Assembly (NCBI GenBank): GCA_958295825.1
Contig: OY282375.1
Coordinates: forward strand, 3,147,489-3,211,488
Source of the DNA: an uncultured Candidatus Entotheonella sp.
Lineage (GTDB): Bacteria > Tectomicrobia > Entotheonellia > Entotheonellales > Entotheonellaceae
Direction of reading: 5' to 3'
DNA length: 64,000 nt
Both the position numbers and the translations under genes were made by a program. Positions 10,468-19,342 of this stretch are shown here, piece after piece. The notes under the pieces were generated by a model. That model did not search any database, was not told where the DNA came from, and saw only the letters and a list, made by a program, of their open reading frames with translations. Numbering within the stretch: position 1 is the first letter of the stretch; each line of letters starts with the position of its first letter.

Positions 10468-11868
10468 ATGCGGCGCTATCGCTACTCCGCCTGGAATGAC
10501 TCCCTCGGTTGTTGCCACCCCGACCCCGAAGACGTACTTGATGGCATGGCTGATTCAATCATTGAACATGGCGATCTGCGGAAGGCCCTACGGCTTCTGA
10601 TGCAGCAGGGATTCACCGATCGACGAGGCCGCTTCATGCCGGGCTTGCGGGACATCCGCGACCGGCTGTTCGACATGCGGCAACAAGCACTAGCTGAGTA
10701 CGACTCAAAGGATATGGTGCGGGCCTGGTGGCGCATGGAAATGGACAGACTTGACAGGATGCTGGGTGGCGTTTTCTGGGGCAGCGATGCGGACACCATC
10801 GACGCTGATCTGATTAAAAGGATAATGGGCAATGAAGCGTGGCGTCAAGTATGTGTAATCAAAGAACTGACCGAAGTCCTGGAACGGTACGTAGACCGCA
10901 ACGGAACTCGGCTTGAACTGACGGTGCGAGGCATCCGTCGCATTGCCCAGCGCGCCATGCTGGATATCTTTTCCTCCCTGCAGCGCAGTTCGTTCGGCGG
11001 GCATGCCATACGACGGAACGGGGTAGGCGGCGAACGTTTGGAAGACAGCCGCCCCTATCAGTTTGGCGATGCTTTTGTGATCAACATGGGACAGACGATC
11101 ATGAATGCCGTGCAACGCACCGATGGGCGGACATCGATTCGCTTGGCACCGCAGGACTTCGAGGTTTACGACGCCGAGTCTACGGTCCGCTGCACCACGG
11201 TACTGCTGCTCGACATGAGCGGCTCAATGGCGCGCTACGGCCGTTTCACCGCGGCCAAGCGGGTTGCCCTGGCCCTCGACGCCTTGATCCGCACCCAGTT
11301 CCCGCGTGACCGACTGCACGTCGTCGGGTTCTGCACGTACGCCCAGGAATTGCAATTGGCCGACATCCCCTCCCTGTCTCCCAAGCCGTTGGGTTTCTTT
11401 CCCCATTTTTACCGCCGCATGTACCGCAATCCGCTGGGGTTCGTAAACGTACAGGTCGACGCTGCCGAGGCCGCGCGCGGCCAGACCAGTGTCCCGGCGG
11501 CCTTCACCAACATCCAGGCGGGGCTGCAAGTGGCCGGGCGGCTCTTCAACCAACAGCGCGCCGGAAACCAGCAGATCATCCTGATAACGGACGGCGAGCC
11601 TACCGCTCATATCCGCGGCCGCAACATCTGCCTGGAATACCCGCCATCGCCGCAAACCTTGACGGAAACGCTGAAGGAGGCGAAACGCTGTACGCGCCGC
11701 GGGATCACCATCAACACCTTCATGCTCGGAGAGAACGGCCCCATGAAGCGTTTTGTGAGCGAACTGACCAAGATCAACCGCGGGCGGGCCTTCTTCGCCT
11801 CGCCCACCAGCTTGGGGGAATATATTCTCGTGGACTACGTCGCCAATCACGGCGCCAAAGCCGCCTGA
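10468..11868 (+). CDS. von Willebrand factor type A domain protein
   Basis: 466-residue cytoplasmic protein with a C-terminal VWA domain from about residue 240. The metal-ion-dependent adhesion site reads LLLDMSGSM (Asp at about 249), with a later ITDGEPTAH. The N-terminal 230 residues are helical and charged (LRDIRDRLFDMRQQALAEYD, RAWWRMEMDRLDRMLGG). This layout is like VWA partners of MoxR-type AAA+ ATPases and the magnesium-chelatase D type, which assemble or activate metalloenzymes. No AAA+ partner is visible in this window. TTGACA at 10411-10416 is a possible -35 with a weak -10 near 10434-10442. tpiA follows after 15 bases and may be cotranscribed. Confidence 0.88.
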   Translation: MRRYRYSAWNDSLGCCHPDPEDVLDGMADSIIEHGDLRKALRLLMQQGFTDRRGRFMPGLRDIRDRLFDMRQQALAEYDSKDMVRAWWRMEMDRLDRMLGGVFWGSDADTIDADLIKRIMGNEAWRQVCVIKELTEVLERYVDRNGTRLELTVRGIRRIAQRAMLDIFSSLQRSSFGGHAIRRNGVGGERLEDSRPYQFGDAFVINMGQTIMNAVQRTDGRTSIRLAPQDFEVYDAESTVRCTTVLLLDMSGSMARYGRFTAAKRVALALDALIRTQFPRDRLHVVGFCTYAQELQLADIPSLSPKPLGFFPHFYRRMYRNPLGFVNVQVDAAEAARGQTSVPAAFTNIQAGLQVAGRLFNQQRAGNQQIILITDGEPTAHIRGRNICLEYPPSPQTLTETLKEAKRCTRRGITINTFMLGENGPMKRFVSELTKINRGRAFFASPTSLGEYILVDYVANHGAKAA

Positions 11869-11883
11869 CACAGGGGACTTGCG

Positions 11884-12654
11884 ATGCCGAACAACCCAAG
11901 CGGGCGTCAATCCATCATTGCCGCCAATTGGAAGATGCACAAAACCCTTGAGGAGGCCGGGCAGTTCGCCGACAATCTCCAGCAGCAGTGCCCCGACCCT
12001 GGCACCGTTGAAGCCGTCATAGCGGCGCCGTTCACGGCACTCTCCACCCTGCAAGGCCGTCTGCGCGCGACACCGTTTCGCCTGGCCGCGCAGGATCTGT
12101 TTTGGCAGCCTGCCGGGGCGTACACGGGTGAGATTTCTGCTGCCATGCTGGTTGACGTCGGATGTTCCCACGTCATCATCGGGCATTCCGAGCGCCGGCA
12201 AGGGTTCGGCGAAACAGATGCCGTAGTTGATAAAAAAGTATCCGCCGCGTTGCAAGCTGGGCTGCAACCAATTGTCTGCGTTGGGGAAACGCTCGACGAG
12301 CGGCAGGCGGGGCAGACTTTCGACGTACTCAAGCGGCAAATACAGAACAGCTTGGCATCGTGTTCAGCGGGCGCCATGCCCCGCGTCGTCTTGGGCTACG
12401 AGCCGTTGTGGGCCATTGGCACGGGTGTGAGCGCCACGCCGCAGCAGGCGCAGGAGGCGCACCGCTATCTGCGCGACTTGCTGGCGCAACGCTGGGGAAC
12501 CGAGACGGCTGAGGCGGTGCGCATTCAGTACGGCGGCAGCGTCAACCCGGGCAACATCGCCGCTCTGATGGCCGAGGAAGATATCGACGGCGCCCTAGTA
12601 GGCGGCGCCAGCCTTGATGTCGATTCGTTCATCCAACTTCTGACCTATTCGTAA
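11884..12654 (+). CDS. tpiA: triosephosphate isomerase
   Basis: Interconverts dihydroxyacetone phosphate and glyceraldehyde-3-phosphate in glycolysis and gluconeogenesis. All catalytic motifs are present in 256 residues: the N-terminal AANWKMHK with catalytic Lys, VIIGHSERR with catalytic His, and VLGYEPLWAIGTG with catalytic Glu followed by loop 6. The phosphate-binding QYGGSVNPGN and GALVGGASL close the barrel. The gene is 15 bases after the VWA gene and 13 before secG. The tpiA-secG order is widespread in bacteria. Confidence 0.97.
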   Translation: MPNNPSGRQSIIAANWKMHKTLEEAGQFADNLQQQCPDPGTVEAVIAAPFTALSTLQGRLRATPFRLAAQDLFWQPAGAYTGEISAAMLVDVGCSHVIIGHSERRQGFGETDAVVDKKVSAALQAGLQPIVCVGETLDERQAGQTFDVLKRQIQNSLASCSAGAMPRVVLGYEPLWAIGTGVSATPQQAQEAHRYLRDLLAQRWGTETAEAVRIQYGGSVNPGNIAALMAEEDIDGALVGGASLDVDSFIQLLTYS

Positions 12655-12667
12655 GGATTGTCACAAC

Positions 12668-13042
12668 ATGTTCCTTCTGCTCATCGTGGTCCACGTCTTG
12701 GTGGCACTGGCCCTAATTCTCATCGTTCTTCTACAGGTCGGTAAAGGCCAGTCCATCGGCGCCGCGTTCGGTGGCGCCAGCTCGTCACAAACCATTTTCG
12801 GTAGCCGCGGCCCGACGACGTTCCTGTCGCGGTTAACGACCGTTGCCGCTGCCGTCTTCATGATCACGTCCCTGAGCTTGGCCTATTTTTCCGCCCACCG
12901 CGGCCAGAGTTCAGTGATTATAGATCAGGCCCCGACCACTACCGACCAACCCGCGGTGCCGGTGCCTCCGATTGCTCCCAGAGAGGCCCCGCCGGTGGAG
13001 AATGCACCCGCGCCTGAGGCTCAGGAAGAAACGACACAATAG
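12668..13042 (+). CDS. secG: preprotein translocase subunit SecG
   Basis: Small inner-membrane subunit of the SecYEG channel. Of 124 residues, two hydrophobic helices (about 2-22 and 52-72) flank the conserved cytoplasmic loop with VGKGQSIGAAFGGASSSQTI and GSRGPTTFLSRLT. The C-terminal 45 residues are Pro/Ala/Glu-rich and probably disordered, as in other long SecG proteins. It follows tpiA directly and precedes a tRNA-Leu gene that has its own promoter. Confidence 0.95.
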   Translation: MFLLLIVVHVLVALALILIVLLQVGKGQSIGAAFGGASSSQTIFGSRGPTTFLSRLTTVAAAVFMITSLSLAYFSAHRGQSSVIIDQAPTTTDQPAVPVPPIAPREAPPVENAPAPEAQEETTQ

Positions 13043-13067
13043 CCGGTCAGGCGGCCCGAAAAAGCCG

Positions 13068-13097
13068 TTGACAATGGCCGGGCGCAGGCGCTATGCT
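13068..13097 (+). promoter_or_regulatory. sigma70-type promoter of tRNA-Leu
   Basis: Perfect TTGACA at 13068-13073 and TATGCT at 13092-13097 with an 18-base spacer, placed about 50 bases before the mature tRNA end. It lies just after the secG stop. Confidence 0.65.
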
Positions 13098-13146
13098 GTG
13101 GGCTCCTTTCTGTCTCGGAAACTTGTTTTTCGGGGCGTGCAAACAT

Positions 13147-13230
13147 GCCGAAGTGGTGGAAATGGTAGACACGCCATCTTGAGGGGGTGGTGCCTCACCG
13201 GGCGTGGGGGTTCAAATCCCCCCTTCGGCA
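13147..13230 (+). tRNA. tRNA-Leu (anticodon GAG)
   Basis: 84-base cloverleaf. The acceptor GCCGAAG pairs with CTTCGGC at 13223-13229 and the discriminator is A. The anticodon stem CCATC/GGTGG encloses loop TTGAGGG, giving anticodon GAG, which reads CUC and CUU leucine codons. A long variable arm (TGCCTCACCGGGCG region) is as expected for a class II tRNA. The T arm is GGGGG-TTCAAAT-CCCCC. The 3' CCA is not encoded and must be added after transcription. Confidence 0.95.
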
Positions 13231-13335
13231 TCCCCCCTCAATCCCGCTTTGATGTTACCGAGGCAACCTCCCGGCTATTCCTGGCATTACGACCCACGCT
13301 TTCAATCCTGTCAACGTTGTTTCTGATGGATTGCC

Positions 13336-14526
13336 ATGAACGGTCTTGCCGCTGTCATGCCCCCGATTTCGGATCGTGAAATGCAGGTGGTAAACGCCGC
13401 GCGGGCATTTGCGCGCGATGTGATCGAACCGAATGCCGATGCTTGGGAGGAAGCCGGAAGTATTCCCAGGGAAGCCTTCCGGGAAGCCGCCGCGCGCGGG
13501 CTGTGCCGCCTCACCGTAACGGAATCCATGCACGGTCACGGGCTTGGCATGCCGGCCATGACTCTGGTCGTGGAAACCCTGGCCGCCGCCTGCATGGCCT
13601 CAGCATTCGCGTTGACCGTGCATAACAACTTGGCACGCGGCCTCACGCGCAACGCCCGCATCCCGCAACTGGAGCGTTGGCTGCCAGGACTGATCACCGG
13701 CGAGCAAATCGGCGCCTTCCTGCTCACCGAGCCCCAAGGCGGGAGCGACGCGGCGGCGATGACGACGACAGCGCGGCGAGATGGCCGTGGCTGGCGGCTT
13801 GACGGCGCCAAGGCATGGGTCAGCAACGGCGTCAACGCCGACCTGTTGAGCGTGTATGCCCAGACCGATGCGCCGGCAGGCTGGCGCGGCATCGCTTGCT
13901 TCATCGTGGAAGCCGACGCCCCAGGCGTGATCCGGGAACCCGCCTATCGTCTGTTGGGCGGCCACGCGCTCGGTACCGGCGGATTTCGTTTCGAGGGGTG
14001 CCGGGTCGGCACGGACGACGTTCTGGTGGGACCCGGCGAGGGATTCAAGGCAGCCTTGGCCGGGGTCGATTTCGCGCGCATAACGGTCGCCGCCATGTGC
14101 TGTGGCATGCTGGGAAGATCGTTGGAAGTGGCAATGGAGCATGGGGCCGGACGGCGCACGTTCGGAAAATCGGTGCTGGAGCACCAAGCCGTCCAGTCGC
14201 TGCTGGCCGACGCCGCTACCGACCTGGAGGCCGCACGACTACTGACCGCGCACGCTGCTACGGTCTTGGACGATGGGACGGGCCGTCATACCCTGGCCGC
14301 CGCCCACGCCAAGAAGTTTGCTACGCGGGTGGCGCTCAGCCGCATCGCCGACTGCATGCAGGCCATGGGGGCAAACGGCCTCCGCACTGAATACCCACTG
14401 GCACGCCACTTGACCGCCGCCAAAATGGCGCAATATCTGGACGGCACCACGGAAATTCAGAACGTCGTGATCGGCCGCGCTATTACCCGCCCCTACTTGT
14501 CGGCGACCGGGCAAACCGGTCGTTAG
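13336..14526 (+). CDS. acyl-CoA dehydrogenase
   Basis: 396-residue FAD enzyme of the acyl-CoA dehydrogenase family. Landmarks are FLLTEPQGGSDAAAM (FAD and substrate contact), KAWVSNGVNADLLSVYAQTD, the C-terminal RRTFGKSVLEHQAVQSLLAD, and YLDGTTEIQNVVIGRAI at the end. The Glu used as base in many short-chain enzymes (the YTEE position of the paralogue at 2334-3488) is here in GLRTEYPLARHL. The two paralogues are clearly diverged, so they should act on different acyl-CoAs. It converges with the LLM oxidoreductase 17 bases downstream. The ribosome-binding site is weak. Confidence 0.88.
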   Translation: MNGLAAVMPPISDREMQVVNAARAFARDVIEPNADAWEEAGSIPREAFREAAARGLCRLTVTESMHGHGLGMPAMTLVVETLAAACMASAFALTVHNNLARGLTRNARIPQLERWLPGLITGEQIGAFLLTEPQGGSDAAAMTTTARRDGRGWRLDGAKAWVSNGVNADLLSVYAQTDAPAGWRGIACFIVEADAPGVIREPAYRLLGGHALGTGGFRFEGCRVGTDDVLVGPGEGFKAALAGVDFARITVAAMCCGMLGRSLEVAMEHGAGRRTFGKSVLEHQAVQSLLADAATDLEAARLLTAHAATVLDDGTGRHTLAAAHAKKFATRVALSRIADCMQAMGANGLRTEYPLARHLTAAKMAQYLDGTTEIQNVVIGRAITRPYLSATGQTGR

Positions 14527-14543
14527 CCGGTACTGTCAGCGCC

Positions 14544-15485
14544 TCAGCCCGCAACCTCCTTGGCGAACTGTTCGGTAAGCTCCAAGGTCTCACTGAGATC
14601 ATCGCTCTCGAAGCCGATAATCAGGTGCTTCAGCCCCCGTTCACCAAACGCCGCCACGTCTTCCGCAATACGCCCCGCGGAACCCGTAAACGGCAGCCGC
14701 CCGCCCTCGGGACGCGGCAGTTCGGTTCCAAGGCGATACCACGGGATAAACATGGCGGTATCGATATCGTGAGGGTTGCGGCCCACCGACTCGGCGTAAC
14801 GGTGCACGTCTGCGAGCGCCTCACCAAACAACGCTGGCGTGTCCAGCATGGCGCGTGGGTTGCGCCCGACCGGATACCAGCCGTCGCCCAGACGTCCCGC
14901 GCGGCGCCGCGCTGGCGCACCCTCGCCGCCGACCCAGATGGGCAGTTTCGACGCCGGTTTGGGCGCAAACCGCACCCCGGCAAAGCGCACGAACTCGCCG
15001 TCCATGGCCGGATCGTCCTCCGTCCACAGCGACCGGAAAGTGCGGATATATTCGTCGGACGCCACGCCCCGACGGTCGAAACGCGGCGCACCCAGAACCG
15101 CCAATTCCTCGGCCATCCAGCCAACCCCAACTCCCAGCGTCAGCCGGCCCCCGGACAGCACGTCCAGGGTGGCCAGCATTTTGGCGGTCAGCACCGGCGG
15201 GCGGTGCATCAGCACCATCACCGAGGTGAGCAGCCGAATGCGCTCGGTGGCCGCCGCCGCCCACGTCAAGGCGGTGATCTGCTCAAGACACGTGCCCGTA
15301 TCGCTGGCCGGCCACGTGCCGGAATCATTGTAGGGATACCGAGAGGTCGTGCGTGCCGGGATGATGACGTGATCGCTGAGGCCGAAATGCGACAGCCCCA
15401 GACGCTCGCAGTGTTGCGCCACCCGTCGCAGGCCGTCCGCACGCGCAGCAACACCCCGCGTGCCGAGATGCAGACCGAATTTCAT
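14544..15485 (-). CDS. LLM-class (luciferase-like) flavin- or F420-dependent oxidoreductase
   Basis: 313 residues of the bacterial-luciferase TIM-barrel fold. Typical segments are FGLHLGTRGVAARADGLRRV at the N-terminus, LSHFGLSDHVIIP, ERIRLLTSVMVLMHRPPVL, and LDVLSGGRLTLGVGVGWMAEE. The SGGRLTLGVGVGW motif is the cofactor-phosphate region of the F420-type subfamily. The start at 15485 has GAAAGGA upstream; an in-frame extension of 17 residues has no support. Substrate is unknown. It is downstream of the cyclase gene, but a strong hairpin at 15545-15575 lies between them. Confidence 0.87.
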   Translation of the reverse strand: MKFGLHLGTRGVAARADGLRRVAQHCERLGLSHFGLSDHVIIPARTTSRYPYNDSGTWPASDTGTCLEQITALTWAAAATERIRLLTSVMVLMHRPPVLTAKMLATLDVLSGGRLTLGVGVGWMAEELAVLGAPRFDRRGVASDEYIRTFRSLWTEDDPAMDGEFVRFAGVRFAPKPASKLPIWVGGEGAPARRRAGRLGDGWYPVGRNPRAMLDTPALFGEALADVHRYAESVGRNPHDIDTAMFIPWYRLGTELPRPEGGRLPFTGSAGRIAEDVAAFGERGLKHLIIGFESDDLSETLELTEQFAKEVAG

Positions 15486-15544
15486 GCGTGCGTCCTTTCT
15501 GGCGTGCCAATCCGAAACCGGGATCTTGGGAATCAAAGGAAGGC

Positions 15545-15575
15545 GGGGCGAGCGCTGATATGCAACGCTCGCCCC
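15545..15575 (-). terminator. strong hairpin after the cyclase gene
   Basis: A perfect ten-pair stem GGGGCGAGCG (15545-15554) / CGCTCGCCCC (15566-15575) has an 11-base loop. On the minus strand it is followed by GCCTTCCTTTGATT, a weak T-rich tail. It lies between the end of the cyclase gene and the start of the LLM gene on the same strand, so it may terminate the former partially. Confidence 0.6.
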
Positions 15576-15612
15576 GGTATCAGGGAGGAATTACAAATCC
15601 GTGTTGCCCGGA

Positions 15613-16737
15613 TCAGGCGAGGGCCACGGAGATGCCCGGCGCCCCGGTGCCGCCCTTGACCGGCCACGGGTTGAACGACCAGGCAAACTCGTAAACGCCG
15701 TCGTTCGCCAATTCATCCAGGAATTGGTTCTCGATGATGTAGATGCCGTTCATGGTGATCCAGATCACGTGACACGCGAACGGCTGACTCTCCACCTCGC
15801 CCGGCACGGCCTCGACCGGCCAACTGTCGCCGCCGACGCAAGCGATCTTGCGTTCGGCGAGCCATCTTGCCACCGTCTCGCCGGGACCCGGGCAGCCCTT
15901 GTTGTACTCTTCGTTGTCTTTCATCCACAAACTGATGTGGCCGGTGCGGAACATGACCGCGTCGCCCTCGCCGGGTTCGCTAATGCCCTGCTTGCTGAGT
16001 GTGTCCGCGACATCGTTCATGGTGATGACGTAGCCGATCGGCAGCCGTTCTTCACCCTTCATGGACGCCACGTCAAGCAGGATGCCGCGCGTGAAAAACG
16101 GCTTGCAGTTGTGCACACCCAACTTTTGCAGGCCGTAGGCGCCACCCACCTGATCCTGCGTGAAGCCGTTGTAGTAGCGGATCGTGTCGCCCACTTTGGC
16201 GCCGATGTGGCCGAGGCCATCAAACTGCGAGCCGACCTGGCCGACCTCGCCGCTGAACATCTCGTCGTTGTACATGAGTTGCTGGGCGCCAAACGGGCCA
16301 CCGGTGGGGCTGCCCGGAATGGTGATCGAAACGTGCCGCGCACCGAACAGGGGCACACCGGACTCCAGCACCATACCAAGGCGGTAAACCTTGCCCTTGC
16401 GAATCAGGCTGGCGGCCTCCAGCACTTTGCTCGGCGTGATGCGGTTGGAGGCGCCGGCCTCATCATCCGGGCCCCATTCGGACGGCCACCACTGAGCGCC
16501 CAAGGGGAAATCCCAGCTCTCCTGCGCCTCGGCCTTCTCGGGCCCACTGATCACGTGCCCGGCAGTCATGCCGGCGGCCATGCCGGCGGCAAAGCCGGTC
16601 TTGACGAAATCACGGCGCGACACGCCGCCTTCGTCTTGCTCGGCAGCGGCATCCTCGGCCCCGGCGACGTGTTCGTGTTCGTGTTGGCAACCCTGGTGCT
16701 GCTGGGTCATATATCGCTTCAGCCATTCTACTTGCAT
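15613..16737 (-). CDS. Tat-exported cyclase/kynurenine-formamidase-like protein
   Basis: 374 residues. The N-terminus carries a His/Glu-rich stretch (CQHEHEH) and then a twin-arginine signal, SRRDFVKTGFAAGMAAG, at about residues 40-56. The mature part belongs to the cyclase superfamily of metal-dependent amidases and lactonases. The motif that is HxGTHxDxPxH in kynurenine formamidase reads QVGSQFDGLGH here: the Asp and last His are kept but both leading His positions are Gln. Related proteins annotated simply as cyclase family share such a Q-type motif, so this is likely a subfamily trait and not decay. GAGGAG precedes the ATG. Substrate unknown; location should be periplasmic. Confidence 0.82.
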   Translation of the reverse strand: MQVEWLKRYMTQQHQGCQHEHEHVAGAEDAAAEQDEGGVSRRDFVKTGFAAGMAAGMTAGHVISGPEKAEAQESWDFPLGAQWWPSEWGPDDEAGASNRITPSKVLEAASLIRKGKVYRLGMVLESGVPLFGARHVSITIPGSPTGGPFGAQQLMYNDEMFSGEVGQVGSQFDGLGHIGAKVGDTIRYYNGFTQDQVGGAYGLQKLGVHNCKPFFTRGILLDVASMKGEERLPIGYVITMNDVADTLSKQGISEPGEGDAVMFRTGHISLWMKDNEEYNKGCPGPGETVARWLAERKIACVGGDSWPVEAVPGEVESQPFACHVIWITMNGIYIIENQFLDELANDGVYEFAWSFNPWPVKGGTGAPGISVALA

Positions 16738-16957
16738 GACGTGCTCCTCTCTCCGTATGGCAATTAACCGTTGAGCCGCACTACCACACGCCGTAGCGGC
16801 GCTTGCATTCGCGTCGGCCCTTCTCTCATAAGCCGCCCTTCTTTGTCAAGCCTTCTCCCGAAGTGCCCTGAACACAACCTGCAACAACGGAGCCAGGCCC
16901 TTGTGGTACAATCCCGCCTTCGTCAAAGGTAGCCCGGCGTCAAATGATGACCCCTGT

Positions 16958-17869
16958 CTACCAGACCATGGCGCCTTTGACGGAGGCTTGTACGAGTTGG
17001 GTCCGGCACGTAACATGATGTGCCGCGAAGACGTCGCTGATCGCCGCGGCGACGGCCTGCGACTCGGAGCGGGCCAAGGCGACCAGGGTAGGCCCGGCGC
17101 CGCTGAGCACCACTCCCAGCGCCTTGGCACGATAGCCGGCGGCCATGGCGGCTTCCATACCGGGCACGAGAGCGGCGCGAAAAGGTTGGTGCAGACGGTC
17201 GTCCATGGCCGCCGGCAGGAGGTCGTAGCGTTTCATTTGAAGCGCCGCCACGAGCAGGGCGGTGCGGCTGCAATTGAACACCGCGTCGGCCCGGCTGATC
17301 TGCGGGGGAAGCACGGCGCGCGCCTTGGCGGTCGGCAGTTCAAAATCGGGGATGGCCACGATCAGACTCAAGTCGGACGGAAAATTCAGGGGCAGGAACG
17401 CATGGCACCCATCAACGGCGTAGGAGAGGGTCAGACCGCCCATCAGCGCCGGGGTGACGTTGTCGGGGTGCCCCTCCATCTCGACGGCCACGTCGAGCAG
17501 CGCCTCGCGCCTCAGAGGATTGCCGACAAGCGCGTTGGCGGCGAGCAGGCCGCCGACGATGGCCGCTGAGCTGCTGCCAAGGCCGCGCGCCAACGGGATG
17601 TCCATGTCCAGCGACAAATGCAGCCCTGCCGGCTTGTCGCCGACCCTGGCAAACACCTCGTGGGCGGCCTTGAATACCAAATTGTCGTCATCACACGGCA
17701 GATCGACCCCGTCCGGCAGCGTGGCGCGCCAACCCGGCTCGGGCGTCAGAGTCAGCGTGAAGGTATTGTAGATTTGCAGTGCGAGCCCCAGGATGTCGAA
17801 CCCGCAACCCAGGTTGGCCGTCGTAGCCGGAACGCGAACGCACACTTGCCGGGGCGTGGCATGCCGCAC
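16958..17869 (-). CDS. thrB: homoserine kinase
   Basis: GHMP-family kinase making O-phosphohomoserine, the substrate of threonine synthase (thrC at 5063-6424). Motifs are VRVPATTANLGCGFDILGLAL at the N-terminus (motif 1), PLARGLGSSSAAIVGG (ATP-binding motif 2) and LSGAGPTLVAL (motif 3). I choose the GTG at 17867-17869, preceded by GAGG, giving 303 residues, close to the family norm. The longer in-frame ATG start would add 44 unsupported residues and run into the divergent promoter region. The 122 bases between thrB and mtaB must hold both promoters. Confidence 0.92.
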   Translation of the reverse strand: MRHATPRQVCVRVPATTANLGCGFDILGLALQIYNTFTLTLTPEPGWRATLPDGVDLPCDDDNLVFKAAHEVFARVGDKPAGLHLSLDMDIPLARGLGSSSAAIVGGLLAANALVGNPLRREALLDVAVEMEGHPDNVTPALMGGLTLSYAVDGCHAFLPLNFPSDLSLIVAIPDFELPTAKARAVLPPQISRADAVFNCSRTALLVAALQMKRYDLLPAAMDDRLHQPFRAALVPGMEAAMAAGYRAKALGVVLSGAGPTLVALARSESQAVAAAISDVFAAHHVTCRTQLVQASVKGAMVW

Positions 17870-17991
17870 AATGATCCCTCGCTTGGTTGAAATTCCAGAG
17901 TCCTGTTCGGTGGCGTGAGAAAGCGTAGCGCACCCATAGATGGCGAGCAAGCCAACACGTCTTGGTGGCCGGACGGCTTCAGGAGAAAGAA

Positions 17992-19329
17992 ATGCGTACA
18001 ACTGACGGGCAAACGAGCCCCGACAATAGCATGCGAGCGTCGTTCCACACCTTGGGCTGCCGTCTCAATCAGGCCGAGACGGCGTCGATCAGCGCGACGT
18101 TCGTCAACCGGGGCTACCGCATCGTCGATTACGGCGCCGACACCGACGTGTGCGTCATCAATACCTGCTCGGTCACCGAAGGCGCCGAGGCCAAGTGCCG
18201 CCAGGCAGTGCGCGCCGTCCTGCGCCGCTCGCCGAACGCCTACGTGGTCGTCACCGGATGCTACGCGCAGGTGGGCAAGGAGGCGTTGCAAGGCATCGAC
18301 GGGCTCGATTTGATCGTCGGCACGGCCCACAAAATGCAGGTCGTGGACCTGATCGACGCGCCGCAAAAGGAGGACGCGCCGCGCGTCGTTCACACCACGA
18401 AAATCGCCCGCGATGATTTCAGCCTGGACGTAATTGGCAATTACAGTGATCATACGCGGGCCAATCTGAAAATCCAGGATGGCTGTAACTTCGCCTGCGC
18501 CTTCTGCATTATCCCCTTCAGCCGTGGCGGCGCGCGCAGCCGCAAGTTCCCGGACATCCTCCGGGAAGCCCGCGGTCTAGTCGCGAGAGGCCACCGGGAG
18601 ATCGTGCTCACCGGCGTCAACCTCGGCACGTACTCGGGCGACGGCTACGACCTGCTCCAGGTTATCCAGGCGCTGGAAGACGTCGACGGCCTTGACCGCA
18701 TCCGCATCAGTTCCATCGAGCCGACCACCATTCCCGAGGCACTAGTCGATTGGATGGGCACGTCGTCCAAGCTGTGCCCCTACCTGCACGTACCCATGCA
18801 GAGTGGCGACGACGACGTGCTGCAGCGCATGAAGCGGCGTTATACACGGGCCGACTTCGCGTCGTTTATCGAACGGGTCGCGGAACGCGTGCCGCATGTC
18901 TGCCTGGGCACGGATGCGATGGTCGGCTTCCCCGGCGAAGACGAGGCCGCATTCGCCAACACCCGCCTGCTGCTGGCCGACCTGCCGCTCGCCTATTGCC
19001 ACGTTTTTTCATACTCCGGGCGGCCGCACACGTACGCTCAACGCTATATGGATCCCGTGCCGCCCGCTGCCATGCAAGCGCGCAGCCGCATCCTGCGGGA
19101 ACTCAGCGCGCGCAAGAAGGCGGCATTTTATCGCGGCTTCATGGGCAGAACGGTGCGAGTGCTGTTTGAGCGTCTTGAGAACTCGGGCTCGTACATCGGC
19201 TTCAGTGACAACTACCTCAAGGTGGGCGTCAAAGCGTCGGAGGACCTGTCAAACCGGATGGCGCTGGTGCGCTTGCATGACGTGAGCGGCGGCTTGGCCA
19301 TCGGTGAGATGGTAAGCAGCACCGGATAA
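17992..19329 (+). CDS. mtaB: tRNA (N6-L-threonylcarbamoyladenosine37-C2)-methylthiotransferase
   Basis: Radical-SAM methylthiotransferase that adds a methylthio group to t6A37 of ANN-decoding tRNAs. The UPF0004 domain begins FHTLGCRLNQAE with later VINTCSVT and VVTGCYAQ, whose cysteines bind one iron-sulfur cluster. The radical-SAM CxxxCxxC motif is CNFACAFC at residues 165-172. A C-terminal TRAM-like segment follows (MGRTVRVLFE). GCRLNQAE favours MtaB over MiaB (which has GCQMN) and RimO. AGGAG stands before the ATG at 17992. P1 peptidase and purA follow on the same strand with short gaps. Confidence 0.93.
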   Translation: MRTTDGQTSPDNSMRASFHTLGCRLNQAETASISATFVNRGYRIVDYGADTDVCVINTCSVTEGAEAKCRQAVRAVLRRSPNAYVVVTGCYAQVGKEALQGIDGLDLIVGTAHKMQVVDLIDAPQKEDAPRVVHTTKIARDDFSLDVIGNYSDHTRANLKIQDGCNFACAFCIIPFSRGGARSRKFPDILREARGLVARGHREIVLTGVNLGTYSGDGYDLLQVIQALEDVDGLDRIRISSIEPTTIPEALVDWMGTSSKLCPYLHVPMQSGDDDVLQRMKRRYTRADFASFIERVAERVPHVCLGTDAMVGFPGEDEAAFANTRLLLADLPLAYCHVFSYSGRPHTYAQRYMDPVPPAAMQARSRILRELSARKKAAFYRGFMGRTVRVLFERLENSGSYIGFSDNYLKVGVKASEDLSNRMALVRLHDVSGGLAIGEMVSSTG

Positions 19330-19342
19330 GGATACGGGTGTT

